DNA from: an uncultured Marinosulfonomonas sp.
GTDB taxonomy: Bacteria > Pseudomonadota > Alphaproteobacteria > Rhodobacterales > Rhodobacteraceae
Direction of reading: 5' to 3'
Assembly: GCA_947311455.1 (NCBI GenBank)
Contig: CAMZKY010000035.1
Span: 1 to 15,462 of the forward strand
Length of the DNA: 15,462 bases
In this document: in pieces, positions 6,483 through 13,282 of the stretch
How positions within the stretch are numbered: the first letter of the stretch is position 1
How the letters are laid out: each line of letters starts with the position of its first letter
Position numbers and translations under genes: made by a program
The notes under the pieces: model-generated
Databases searched by the model: none
The model's input: the letters and a program-made list of their open reading frames with translations, nothing else
What the model was told of the DNA's origin: nothing

Positions 6483-6991
6483 TGCCCTATGAATGGAGTA
6501 AACCCACTGGCGCAGAAAACCCGCCCGTTGTGCCGCTTTCGCTCTGGCCCTACCGATCCTTGCCGCGCAAAGGGTTTGTGTGGTTTATCACCATAACCGT
6601 GTGCCTGATTTCCCTGCCGTTGATGGCCTTTCTGGGCAGCAGCCACTGGTGGACGATGCTACCCTTTGTCGGCACCGCCGTGGCGTTGATCTGGTATTTT
6701 CTGAAGCGCAGCTACAAAGACGGCAGCATTCTTGAGGAGCTGAAACTCTGGCCCGACCATATGGAACTGACCCGCTACAACCCGCGTCAGGCCGACCAGC
6801 ATTGGCAGGCCAACCCCTATTGGGTCAGGGTAAACCTGTTACCGCACGGTGGCCCCGTTGAAAATTATTTGACCCTGTCGGGCGGCCCGCGAGAGGTTGA
6901 ACTGGGCGCCTTCCTGACGGCGGATGAACGCGAACAGCTGCAACACGAACTAAGGGTCAGGTTATCCCAACTCGACAATCACCACGAATAG
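6482..6991 (+). CDS. DUF2244 family membrane protein (169 aa)
   Basis: The start is the GTG at 6482, which shares its G with the TAG stop of the upstream gene (TAGTG). This gives the N-terminus MPYEWSKPTG expected for the family. AGGAG lies 13 bases upstream, a little far, so coupling to the preceding gene probably helps. Family hallmarks are LSLWPYRSLPRKGFVWFI (about residues 19-36) leading into two membrane helices (about 31-50 and 54-72). A soluble C-terminal domain follows, with the LWPDHMELTRYNP segment and a conserved WVRVNLLPHGGPVENYLTL. DUF2244 proteins are small inner-membrane proteins common in alphaproteobacteria and have no assigned function that I know of. An unrelated open stretch of 59 codons precedes the GTG in frame but lies inside the upstream gene. 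Confidence 0.88.
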   Translation: MPYEWSKPTGAENPPVVPLSLWPYRSLPRKGFVWFITITVCLISLPLMAFLGSSHWWTMLPFVGTAVALIWYFLKRSYKDGSILEELKLWPDHMELTRYNPRQADQHWQANPYWVRVNLLPHGGPVENYLTLSGGPREVELGAFLTADEREQLQHELRVRLSQLDNHHE

Positions 6992-7032
6992 AGCCAAACT
7001 CATCATACGCCGACCTTCGAATCAGGCCTATT

Positions 7033-7430
7033 TTGAAACAAATTTTTAAAACACTTCTTCTTGCATCAACGCTGGCAATCTCATCAAGCGCGGTTTACGC
7101 ACTCGACGTTAAAGTTGGCCCACTGAATGTTAAATCATGCACATCCGGATATCCCGATAGCGTCAAAAGCCCGACATTCACGGTGTCCAAAGTGCCTGCT
7201 GGCGCCAAATATCTGAAATTTCATCTTGTAGATCTGGATGCACGTTCGTTTAATCATGGGGGCGGTGTGGTTGCTTATTCCGGAAAAACCACAATCAAGG
7301 CCGGCGCATTCAATTATCTGCAACCTTGCCCCCCAATGGAACCCACCGTTATGTCTGGGAGGTCACAGCCCAATCCAAGCGCAGCGGCGGAAAAATCGCA
7401 AAAGCAAAATACAGCTTTAAATACCCATAG
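7033..7430 (+). pseudogene. YbhB/PEBP-like secreted protein, disrupted by a 1-base deletion
   Basis: The start is TTG 7033 (AGG 6 bases upstream), chosen because it places a typical signal peptide, MKQIFKTLLLASTLAISSSAVYA, at the N-terminus; no ATG is available. The mature part follows the phosphatidylethanolamine-binding (Raf-kinase-inhibitor-like) pattern: FTVSKVPAGAKYLKFHLVDLDARSFNHGGG and a Cys pair. The original frame then leaves the family at QPCPP and runs to 7437 in low-complexity sequence. Adding one C to the six-C run at 7329-7334 restores PNGTHRYVWEVTAQSKRSGG...AKYSFKYP, ending at TAG 7428-7430. That is the expected family C-terminus, for 132 residues. So this is either a recent frameshift or a sequencing error in a homopolymer. 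The mature protein would be periplasmic; ligand unknown. Confidence 0.82.
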
Positions 7431-7476
7431 GGCATAGATTAAATCTGAACTTATTGTTTCTTGCTTGAAACCGGAT

Positions 7477-7519
7477 TACACTTATCGCGCCAGATTTAAG
7501 CATTGGCGCGATAAGTGTA
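7477..7519. repeat. perfect 16-bp inverted repeat before the DUF2339 gene
   Basis: TACACTTATCGCGCCA (7477-7492) and its exact reverse complement (7504-7519) flank an 11-base spacer. The hairpin ends two bases before the ribosome site (AAAGG, 7521-7525) of the gene at 7532 and 47 bases after the restored stop of the PEBP-like gene. Neither strand shows a T run, so it is not a classic intrinsic terminator. It could be an operator for a dimeric regulator, an mRNA-stabilising hairpin or a dispersed palindromic repeat. Confidence 0.85.
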
Positions 7520-7531
7520 TAAAGGTCAGAA

Positions 7532-10216
7532 ATGTTTGAAATTATTATTTTCATTGTTGTCGGGTATTTGATTTACAGCTTGAACGCCGTCAAAAAATCT
7601 CTTGTCGCTCTGCAAAACCGTCTGGATACTTTGGAAAGTAGCCCCACAGCTGATACCACAGCCGACACCACCATCAAGGCCGCCAAATCGGATACTGTGG
7701 CCCCCGCTGCCACCTCAAAAATATGGAAATCGGCGGCTCGCAAAAAAACCAAAGACGACGAACAAGATCCTATCGCCTCCGCCCCCATACCAACCAAGCC
7801 TAAAAAATCATTTGTCTTTAATGCAGAAAGATTTGCAATGCTTGCCAGATGGCTGCGTGACAACTGGTTTTATGCGGTTGCAGCCCTGTCGCTGGCCCTA
7901 TCTGGCGTGTTCTTTGTGCAATACGGTATTGAAAACGGCTATCTAACCCCGTTTTGGCGGGTCATGGGCGCGCTTGGGCTTGGAACCTGTTTGATCATTG
8001 CAGGCGAATTTGTCAGGCGGCGCACAGGCGATGAGGGCGACACCCATACCGAATTCCTGCCCTCGGTTTTTTCCGGTGCGGGGCTGGTGGCCCTGTTTGC
8101 CGGCGTCTTGTCCGCACGCCAATTATACGGCCTGATCGGCGTTGAAACCGCCTTTGTCGGCTTGGTGGCCATTGGCGCGCTTGCGGTGATCCTTGGCTGG
8201 TTTTACGGGCCGCTTTTGGCCGCGATCGGTCTAATCGGAGCCAACGCCGCACCGTTTCTTGTGGGCGATGGCAGCCCCCCGCCGCCCATGCTCTATTACT
8301 TCTTTGGCCTGATCGCGATCATTGGTTTGCTCATTGATGCCCTGCGCCGTTGGGCGTGGGTGTCGGTGCTGGCGCTGGTGATGTCATTTGGTGCGGCCTT
8401 TTTGCTATTTGCCTCAGATGGGGAAAATAATGCGCAATTCATCGGCGTGTCCCTGTTGATTTCCATTGCCGCCATTCTTATCCCGCGCTTGCAACTTTGG
8501 CCCACCCATACTGGCAGCACAATCAGCAGTGCCTTACGAAAGCTGCACACCACCACAGATTATCTGTGGCCTGAATTTCCCACGCGCCTTGCCGCAGGCG
8601 CGCTTATCACGGCGCTTGTTGCCATAGGCCTTGTCTTGACAGAGAACGGAACCGCAACCGAACACTGGGTCGGGTTTTACGCCTTGTTTATCTTGATCAT
8701 CACAACCGTGGTCTGGACTCAAAAGGCCCCTGCCCTGCGCGACCTTGCCATCTTGCCTATCGCGACATTTTTAGGGGCTGTGCTGGCCCAAATCGAAACC
8801 GGCGCGATCTCAAACAGCTTTCACGCGGTGCGCGAACCCGAAAGCGCCGTGCCTTGGGATGTGACCATTTTACTGTCATTGGCGGCACTGGGATCAATCC
8901 TGATGTTTTGGCGCAGTCTGGAAAAGGAAAGCCACCCCCTGTATTGGGCCGCGATTTCGGCCATATTTGCGCCCTTGGCCGTAATAGCGCTTGAACTTGG
9001 GTTTGATCCGGTGCCGGTGTTGGGGGCCAGTGTCTGGGCATGGCACGCGATGGCAATCGCGGGGCTTATGGTGTTGTTTGCATTACAATCGGCAAAAAAT
9101 AACCCTGAAAATCAACCTGTCATTGCAGGCTATGCCACCGCGGCCATGGTGATGATCAGCTACGCGTTAATCATCATGCTATCGGATGTGGCCCTGACGA
9201 TTGCCCTTGCGGTTATGGTGATTTTGGCCGCCTTGATGGATCGCAAATTTAATCTGCGGCTTTTGTCGGTGTTTGTACAAATCGGCGGTATTCTGGTGGC
9301 GGGGCGATTGGTGATTTATCCGGGGCTATTCTGGGCCATAGATCAGGCCAATCTGTGGGAAATTGTCTTGGGTTATGGCGGTTCAATCGCCGCCTTTGCC
9401 GCCACGTGGATCATCGTACAGCCCCGCCATCGAACAAGCGCAATCGTGGTGATGGAATCCGCAGTTTGGACAGTGACAGGTGTCTTTGCCAGTGTGCTTT
9501 TGTTCCGGTATCTGGATAACGAAGGCGAGCCATTTTGGGTCGCGTCCCTGTTTGGCACGATCTGGTTGATATCGATGGCCAACCAGATCTATCGCCTTAA
9601 ACTGGGGGGCAAGATCATGCGCTGGCTGCGGTATATATTGGCAACTTTATACGGGCTGGTTGGGTTTGCCTGTCTGGGTCTTGCCGTGACAGTGTTTAAT
9701 CCACTGGTTTGGCGTTCCCCGATCACGGGGCCGATGATTTTTGACACCCTGCTGATTGCATATATTCCGCCGGCCCTGACTTTTGCAGTGATTGCATGGC
9801 GGTTTAAACATCTGCGCTCCAAATTCCGGATCACATACGCCGTTCTTGGCACAGGATTGGGCCTTTTGTATCTGGCATTGGAAATTCGCAGGTTTTGGCA
9901 AGGCGATGTCATTCGACACGCTGGTTTCTTACAGGGTGAACTCTATAGTTATACCATTGCCATGCTGCTTTTGTCCGTTGGTTTGCTATTTTTCGCCTTT
10001 TCCAAACGCTCCACCGCGTTGCGCAAAATTGCCGTTGCCGGCGTGGCCCTGACCATCGCCAAGGTGTTTTTAATCGACATGGCTGGTTTGCAAGGGCTGA
10101 TACGGGTCGCGTCATTCCTTGGGCTTGGATTATCACTGGCAGGGCTTGCATGGATCAACCGGCGTATGGATGCGCAATGGGATACGAGGCCAAAAAATGA
10201 CGCAAATCTTCAATAA
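7532..10216 (+). CDS. DUF2339 family polytopic membrane protein (894 aa)
   Basis: The start is ATG 7532 with AAAGG 6 bases upstream. The N-terminus has one membrane helix (about residues 2-18), a short coiled-coil-like segment (KKSLVALQNRLDTLES) and an Ala/Thr/Lys-rich linker to about residue 88. More than twenty hydrophobic helices then run to the C-terminus. Features typical of DUF2339 are the LARWLRDNWFYAVAALSLALSGVFFVQYGIENG entry (about 107-140), glycine-rich repeated helices (GALGLGTCLIIAGE, SGAGLVALFAG, GPLLAAIGLIGANAAPFLVGDG), and the final helices with RKIAVAGVALTIAKVFLIDMAGLQGLIRVASFLGLG. The family is a large bacterial inner-membrane group of unknown biochemical function; transport or envelope roles are guesses. 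There is no clear terminator downstream before the next gene. Confidence 0.9.
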   Translation: MFEIIIFIVVGYLIYSLNAVKKSLVALQNRLDTLESSPTADTTADTTIKAAKSDTVAPAATSKIWKSAARKKTKDDEQDPIASAPIPTKPKKSFVFNAERFAMLARWLRDNWFYAVAALSLALSGVFFVQYGIENGYLTPFWRVMGALGLGTCLIIAGEFVRRRTGDEGDTHTEFLPSVFSGAGLVALFAGVLSARQLYGLIGVETAFVGLVAIGALAVILGWFYGPLLAAIGLIGANAAPFLVGDGSPPPPMLYYFFGLIAIIGLLIDALRRWAWVSVLALVMSFGAAFLLFASDGENNAQFIGVSLLISIAAILIPRLQLWPTHTGSTISSALRKLHTTTDYLWPEFPTRLAAGALITALVAIGLVLTENGTATEHWVGFYALFILIITTVVWTQKAPALRDLAILPIATFLGAVLAQIETGAISNSFHAVREPESAVPWDVTILLSLAALGSILMFWRSLEKESHPLYWAAISAIFAPLAVIALELGFDPVPVLGASVWAWHAMAIAGLMVLFALQSAKNNPENQPVIAGYATAAMVMISYALIIMLSDVALTIALAVMVILAALMDRKFNLRLLSVFVQIGGILVAGRLVIYPGLFWAIDQANLWEIVLGYGGSIAAFAATWIIVQPRHRTSAIVVMESAVWTVTGVFASVLLFRYLDNEGEPFWVASLFGTIWLISMANQIYRLKLGGKIMRWLRYILATLYGLVGFACLGLAVTVFNPLVWRSPITGPMIFDTLLIAYIPPALTFAVIAWRFKHLRSKFRITYAVLGTGLGLLYLALEIRRFWQGDVIRHAGFLQGELYSYTIAMLLLSVGLLFFAFSKRSTALRKIAVAGVALTIAKVFLIDMAGLQGLIRVASFLGLGLSLAGLAWINRRMDAQWDTRPKNDANLQ

Positions 10217-10265
10217 TTCCGTCTGTATTCTCTGTATCACAAGGCAACCCACACCTTAACCACGG

Positions 10266-10652
10266 ATGCCTAAAATGATCTTTCGCTATGCCATTCTATA
10301 TGTAACCAACGTTCCCCAAACCCTTGCCTTTTTTGAGGCCGCGTTTGGCTTTAATACCCTGTTTTTACACGAAGGCAAAGATTACGGCGAGCTTGATACA
10401 GGGCAAACAAAACTGGCGTTTTCAGCGATTTCCTTGATGGATCAACTGGGCAAATCCCCCGCCAAAGGCGCCATTCCCGACCCTGCGTTTGAACTGGCCT
10501 TTGAAACGGATGATGTGGCTAGTGCGATGTCCAAAGCCATAAGCGCCGGTGCTATAAAGGTGCAAGATCCCCAAGAAATGCCATGGGGCCAAACCACGGC
10601 CTATGTGCGCTATGATGATCGGTTTTTGATCGAAATTTGCACGGCGATATAG
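10266..10652 (+). CDS. VOC-superfamily (glyoxalase/bleomycin-resistance-like) protein
   Basis: This 128-residue protein has two beta-alpha-beta-beta-beta modules. The first begins with FRYAILYVTNVPQTLAFFEAAFGF (residues 5-28) and continues through LDTGQTKLAFS. The second runs from PAFELAFETDDVASAMSKAISAGA to TTAYVRYDDRFLIEICT. Members include glyoxalases, dioxygenases and antibiotic-binding proteins. The usual first metal histidine near the N-terminus is a Tyr or other residue here, so metal-dependent catalysis is uncertain and the substrate cannot be told. A second in-frame ATG at 10275 is an alternative start. Its stop abuts, with no spacer, the stop of the convergent AraC-type regulator. 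Confidence 0.82.
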   Translation: MPKMIFRYAILYVTNVPQTLAFFEAAFGFNTLFLHEGKDYGELDTGQTKLAFSAISLMDQLGKSPAKGAIPDPAFELAFETDDVASAMSKAISAGAIKVQDPQEMPWGQTTAYVRYDDRFLIEICTAI

Positions 10653-11309
10653 TTAAACGGCATATCCACGAACCAGACTTGTCTGTATCCATATGGGGTC
10701 AGAAAATACCGCCCGTGGTGTTGCGCCAAACCAAAGCCGAAATTCACGGGTCATATGGGCCTGATCGCTAAATCCACATTCATAAGCCAGTTCGGCAAGG
10801 CTGGTGCCCTGTGCACCGTGCGCCAGCGCTTGGCGCGCTCGTGCCAACCGCGCCCACCAAATCGGGCTGTGACCAGTTTCCTTAAGCAACATCCGTTGCA
10901 GGCTTCTAAGTTGCACCCCAAGTGAACTGGCAATTTGCAAAATGGTTTCACCCCGTTGTGCCAAGCCTTCCAAGGCGTCTTTTACCCGCAGGATCGGGGC
11001 CGAAAAATTATCAATTCGGTCAAAGATATCACCATCAGATTTTACACCCCTCAAAGACGCCACAAGCGCCGTTTCATCCAAACGGATATGCGGAAAAAGC
11101 CGAAAACCTTGGTATAAATCCCCAACCCTATGTGGAGCATGAAAAGGGGTTTGTGCCAGTTGGGACACAAACGTAACAGGGCAGTTGTTTTTGGGGTGAT
11201 GAATGATCAAATCCCGACATCCATCCGGTATGACAGTGGTCGCGCCACCGGATGTGGCACGATATGACCAGTGCTCCAATACCCTGTCATTCGCCATTAT
11301 CGCACTCAT
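10653..11309 (-). CDS. AraC-family transcriptional regulator (218 aa)
   Basis: The C-terminal half carries the two AraC helix-turn-helix motifs. The first is about residues 120-142 (GETILQIASSLGVQLRSLQRMLLKETG). The second is about 169-191 (TSLAELAYECGFSDQAHMTREFRLWFGATP), with the family signature ending GATPRA. The N-terminal half (IPDGCRDLIIH, residues 27-37) matches the short ligand-sensing domain seen in a subgroup of AraC regulators; the effector is unknown. Two starts are possible, ATG 11309 or ATG 11297; neither has a strong ribosome site. It is convergent with the VOC gene with abutting stops, so it may or may not regulate it. Confidence 0.9.
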   Translation of the reverse strand: MSAIMANDRVLEHWSYRATSGGATTVIPDGCRDLIIHHPKNNCPVTFVSQLAQTPFHAPHRVGDLYQGFRLFPHIRLDETALVASLRGVKSDGDIFDRIDNFSAPILRVKDALEGLAQRGETILQIASSLGVQLRSLQRMLLKETGHSPIWWARLARARQALAHGAQGTSLAELAYECGFSDQAHMTREFRLWFGATPRAVFSDPIWIQTSLVRGYAV

Positions 11310-11337
11310 TTAACCCGCCAAAACCGCCATACGTGGA

Positions 11338-11347
11338 TCACGCGTGA
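11338..11347. repeat. 10-base palindrome upstream of the AraC-type gene
   Basis: TCACGCGTGA is a perfect palindrome lying 29 bases upstream of the regulator's start and 26 bases beyond the yqeY stop. Its position would suit an operator for autoregulation. It is short enough to be chance. Confidence 0.3.
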
Positions 11348-11372
11348 AACATACAGCATTTTTAAGGTAAAT

Positions 11373-11834
11373 TCAGCCCAAGCGATCTTTCACCATCGGG
11401 CCGACCTTACCGAAATCCAGACGCCCCATATATTTTGATTTCAGCACCCCCATCACCTTGCCCATATCACGAATAGAGCTGGCACCGGATGCGGAAATTG
11501 CGTCGTCAATGGCGCTGATGGTTTCGTCATCGGACAATTTTTTAGGTAAAAAATCCTCGATGATTTTGATCTCGTCCAGCTCGTTCTGGGCCAATTCCAG
11601 CCGTGCACCTTCTTCATAGGCGCGTGCGCTTTCTTGGCGCTGCTTTACCATTTTTCCCAAAATGGCCAGCACATCATCCTCTGAAACGCCTGCGGATTCC
11701 TTATCGGTTCCGCGCAATGAAATCTCGCGATCCTTGATCGCGGCATTCACCAAACGCAACGTCAAAAGCCGCGTTGCATCCTTATCCCGCATGGCCTGCT
11801 TCAAGGCATCGGTAATCTTTGTTTTGATATCCAT
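11373..11834 (-). CDS. yqeY: GatB/YqeY domain-containing protein
   Basis: This is a stand-alone 153-residue helical protein related to the tail domain of the GatB subunit of aspartyl/glutamyl-tRNA amidotransferase. That tail contacts tRNA; the role of the free protein is not established. Family landmarks are MDIKTKITDALKQAMRDKD...RLLTLRLVNAAIKDREI at residues 1-37, VLAILGKMVKQRQESARAY near 55-73, IIEDFLPKKLSDDE near 90-103, and DMGKVMGVLKSKYMGRLDFGKVGPMVKDRL at the C-terminus. GAGG lies 7 bases before the ATG. It is divergent from carA, an arrangement I recall as common in alphaproteobacteria. Confidence 0.93.
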   Translation of the reverse strand: MDIKTKITDALKQAMRDKDATRLLTLRLVNAAIKDREISLRGTDKESAGVSEDDVLAILGKMVKQRQESARAYEEGARLELAQNELDEIKIIEDFLPKKLSDDETISAIDDAISASGASSIRDMGKVMGVLKSKYMGRLDFGKVGPMVKDRLG

Positions 11835-11863
11835 TCGGTATCCTCATCCCCTAGGCAGCCGAA

Positions 11864-11891
11864 AATATAATTGAACTCCGACATTATCCAA
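11864..11891 (-). promoter_or_regulatory. candidate promoter for yqeY
   Basis: On the minus strand TTGGAT (11891-11886) and TATATT (11869-11864) are separated by 16 bases and resemble -35 and -10 elements. Transcription would start about 20-25 bases before the ATG at 11834. The -10 is good; the -35 is moderate. Confidence 0.45.
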
Positions 11892-11968
11892 TAGTTCCCC
11901 AAGACACAAGCGTTCTCTACTGTGCCTAACCCTTTGTTTTCATTGCATTTCGCAAAATCCGTTTCCTC

Positions 11969-11997
11969 TTGACCCTACGCCCCAGCCCCCTTAGGTT
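11969..11997 (+). promoter_or_regulatory. candidate promoter for carA
   Basis: TTGACC (11969-11974) is a near-consensus -35, followed after exactly 17 bases by TAGGTT (11992-11997). The weak -10 with a strong -35 TTGAC is usual in alphaproteobacteria. The start would be near 12004, leaving a leader of about 34 bases. I see no arginine- or pyrimidine-related operator. Confidence 0.5.
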
Positions 11998-12037
11998 CCC
12001 AACAATTTGCATCCATTTACCGTTCAAGGAGTCGCGC

Positions 12038-13207
12038 ATGTCTGCCGCTGCCCAAATCCTCACGCCCCCCACCCCAACCGCTTGCCTTGCTTTGGCCGAT
12101 GGAACCCTGTTTTTCGGCGTGGGTTTTGGGGCCACTGGCGCGGTCGAGGCCGAGCTGTGTTTCAACACCGCCATGACAGGCTATCAGGAAATCATGACCG
12201 ATCCGTCTTATGCAGGCCAGATCGTCACCTTTACCTTCCCCCATATCGGCAACACCGGCATCACCCCCGAAGATGACGAAACAGGTAATCCGGTGGCCGA
12301 AGGCATCGTGGTAAAGTGGGATCCGACCGAGCCATCAAACTGGCGCGCAACAGGTGATTTGGTAGCATGGATGAAAGCCAACAAACGCATCGGCATTGGC
12401 GGGCTGGATACACGGCGTTTAACCCGTGCGATCCGTCAACAAGGCGCGCCGCATGTGGCGATTGAACATAACCCCGACGGAATTTTCGATATCGAAGCGC
12501 TGGTTGCAAAGGCGCGCGCCTTTCAAGGGCTAGAGGGGCTTGATTTGGCGATCAAAGTGACCTGCGCGCAATCCTATACATGGGATGAAATGAAATGGGC
12601 ATGGCCCGAAAGCTATACGAAACGCACAGGCAAAGGCTATAAAGTTGTTGCGGTTGATTTCGGCGCAAAGCGCAACATTCTACGCTCGCTGGCGTCGGCT
12701 GGATGTGACGTAACGGTTTTACCCGCCACCGCCACAGGGGATGAAATTCTGTCGCATAATCCCGACGGCGTATTCCTGTCCAACGGGCCGGGCGATCCTG
12801 CCGCCACTGGTGAATATGCGGTGCCGATGATTAAACAGGTTCTGACCGCCGATATTCCGGTTTTCGGCATTTGTCTGGGGCATCAAATGCTGGCGCTGGC
12901 GCTTGGGGCGCAAACCATCAAAATGAACCACGGCCATCACGGCGCCAATCATCCGGTCAAAGACGTGGAAACCGGCAAGGTTGAAATCACCTCGATGAAC
13001 CACGGCTTTACCGTTGACGCGCAAACCCTGCCCAAAGGCATCATCGAAACCCGTGTTTCGCTGTTTGACGGCTCGAACTGCGGCATTCGCGTTGACGGAA
13101 AACCGGTATTTTCCGTGCAATACCACCCCGAAGCCAGCCCCGGCCCACAAGACAGCAGCTTTTTGTTTGATCAGTTTGTTGCGGATATGGCGAAAAGGGC
13201 CAATTAA
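12038..13207 (+). CDS. carA: carbamoyl-phosphate synthase small (glutaminase) subunit
   Basis: CarA hydrolyses glutamine and passes ammonia through a tunnel to CarB, which makes carbamoyl phosphate for arginine and pyrimidine synthesis in the cytoplasm. The start is ATG 12038, with AAGGAG (12026-12031) 6 bases upstream; an in-frame ATG at 11969 overlaps the promoter and is rejected. The N-terminal CPSase small-chain domain shows LADGTLFFGVGFG, the FNTAMTGYQEIMTDPSYAGQIVTFTFPHIGNTG block (residues 42-74) and GLDTRRLTR. The C-terminal class I glutamine amidotransferase has VDFGAKRNILR, LSNGPGDP, the nucleophile Cys279 in GICLGHQ, and His363/Glu365 in QYHPEASPGP. The length of 389 residues is usual. 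carB is not in the window; carA is closed by its own terminator, so the two subunits are separately encoded here. Confidence 0.97.
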   Translation: MSAAAQILTPPTPTACLALADGTLFFGVGFGATGAVEAELCFNTAMTGYQEIMTDPSYAGQIVTFTFPHIGNTGITPEDDETGNPVAEGIVVKWDPTEPSNWRATGDLVAWMKANKRIGIGGLDTRRLTRAIRQQGAPHVAIEHNPDGIFDIEALVAKARAFQGLEGLDLAIKVTCAQSYTWDEMKWAWPESYTKRTGKGYKVVAVDFGAKRNILRSLASAGCDVTVLPATATGDEILSHNPDGVFLSNGPGDPAATGEYAVPMIKQVLTADIPVFGICLGHQMLALALGAQTIKMNHGHHGANHPVKDVETGKVEITSMNHGFTVDAQTLPKGIIETRVSLFDGSNCGIRVDGKPVFSVQYHPEASPGPQDSSFLFDQFVADMAKRAN

Positions 13208-13235
13208 TCCAAACTTTTAACCGACTGTTAATCAT

Positions 13236-13262
13236 CCTCCCCAAAAATGGGGAGGCATTTTT
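13236..13262 (+). terminator. intrinsic terminator of carA
   Basis: CCTCCCC (13236-13242) pairs perfectly with GGGGAGG (13249-13255) around a 6-base A-rich loop. CATTTTT follows, a short T run, 28 bases after the carA stop. Confidence 0.88.
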
Positions 13263-13282
13263 AACTTATTGTCGGTATTTTC

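Noticed and set aside
12719..13150. 143-codon minus-strand frame opposite carA
   Set aside because: It is the antisense of the glutaminase domain of carA; no motif and no start signals.
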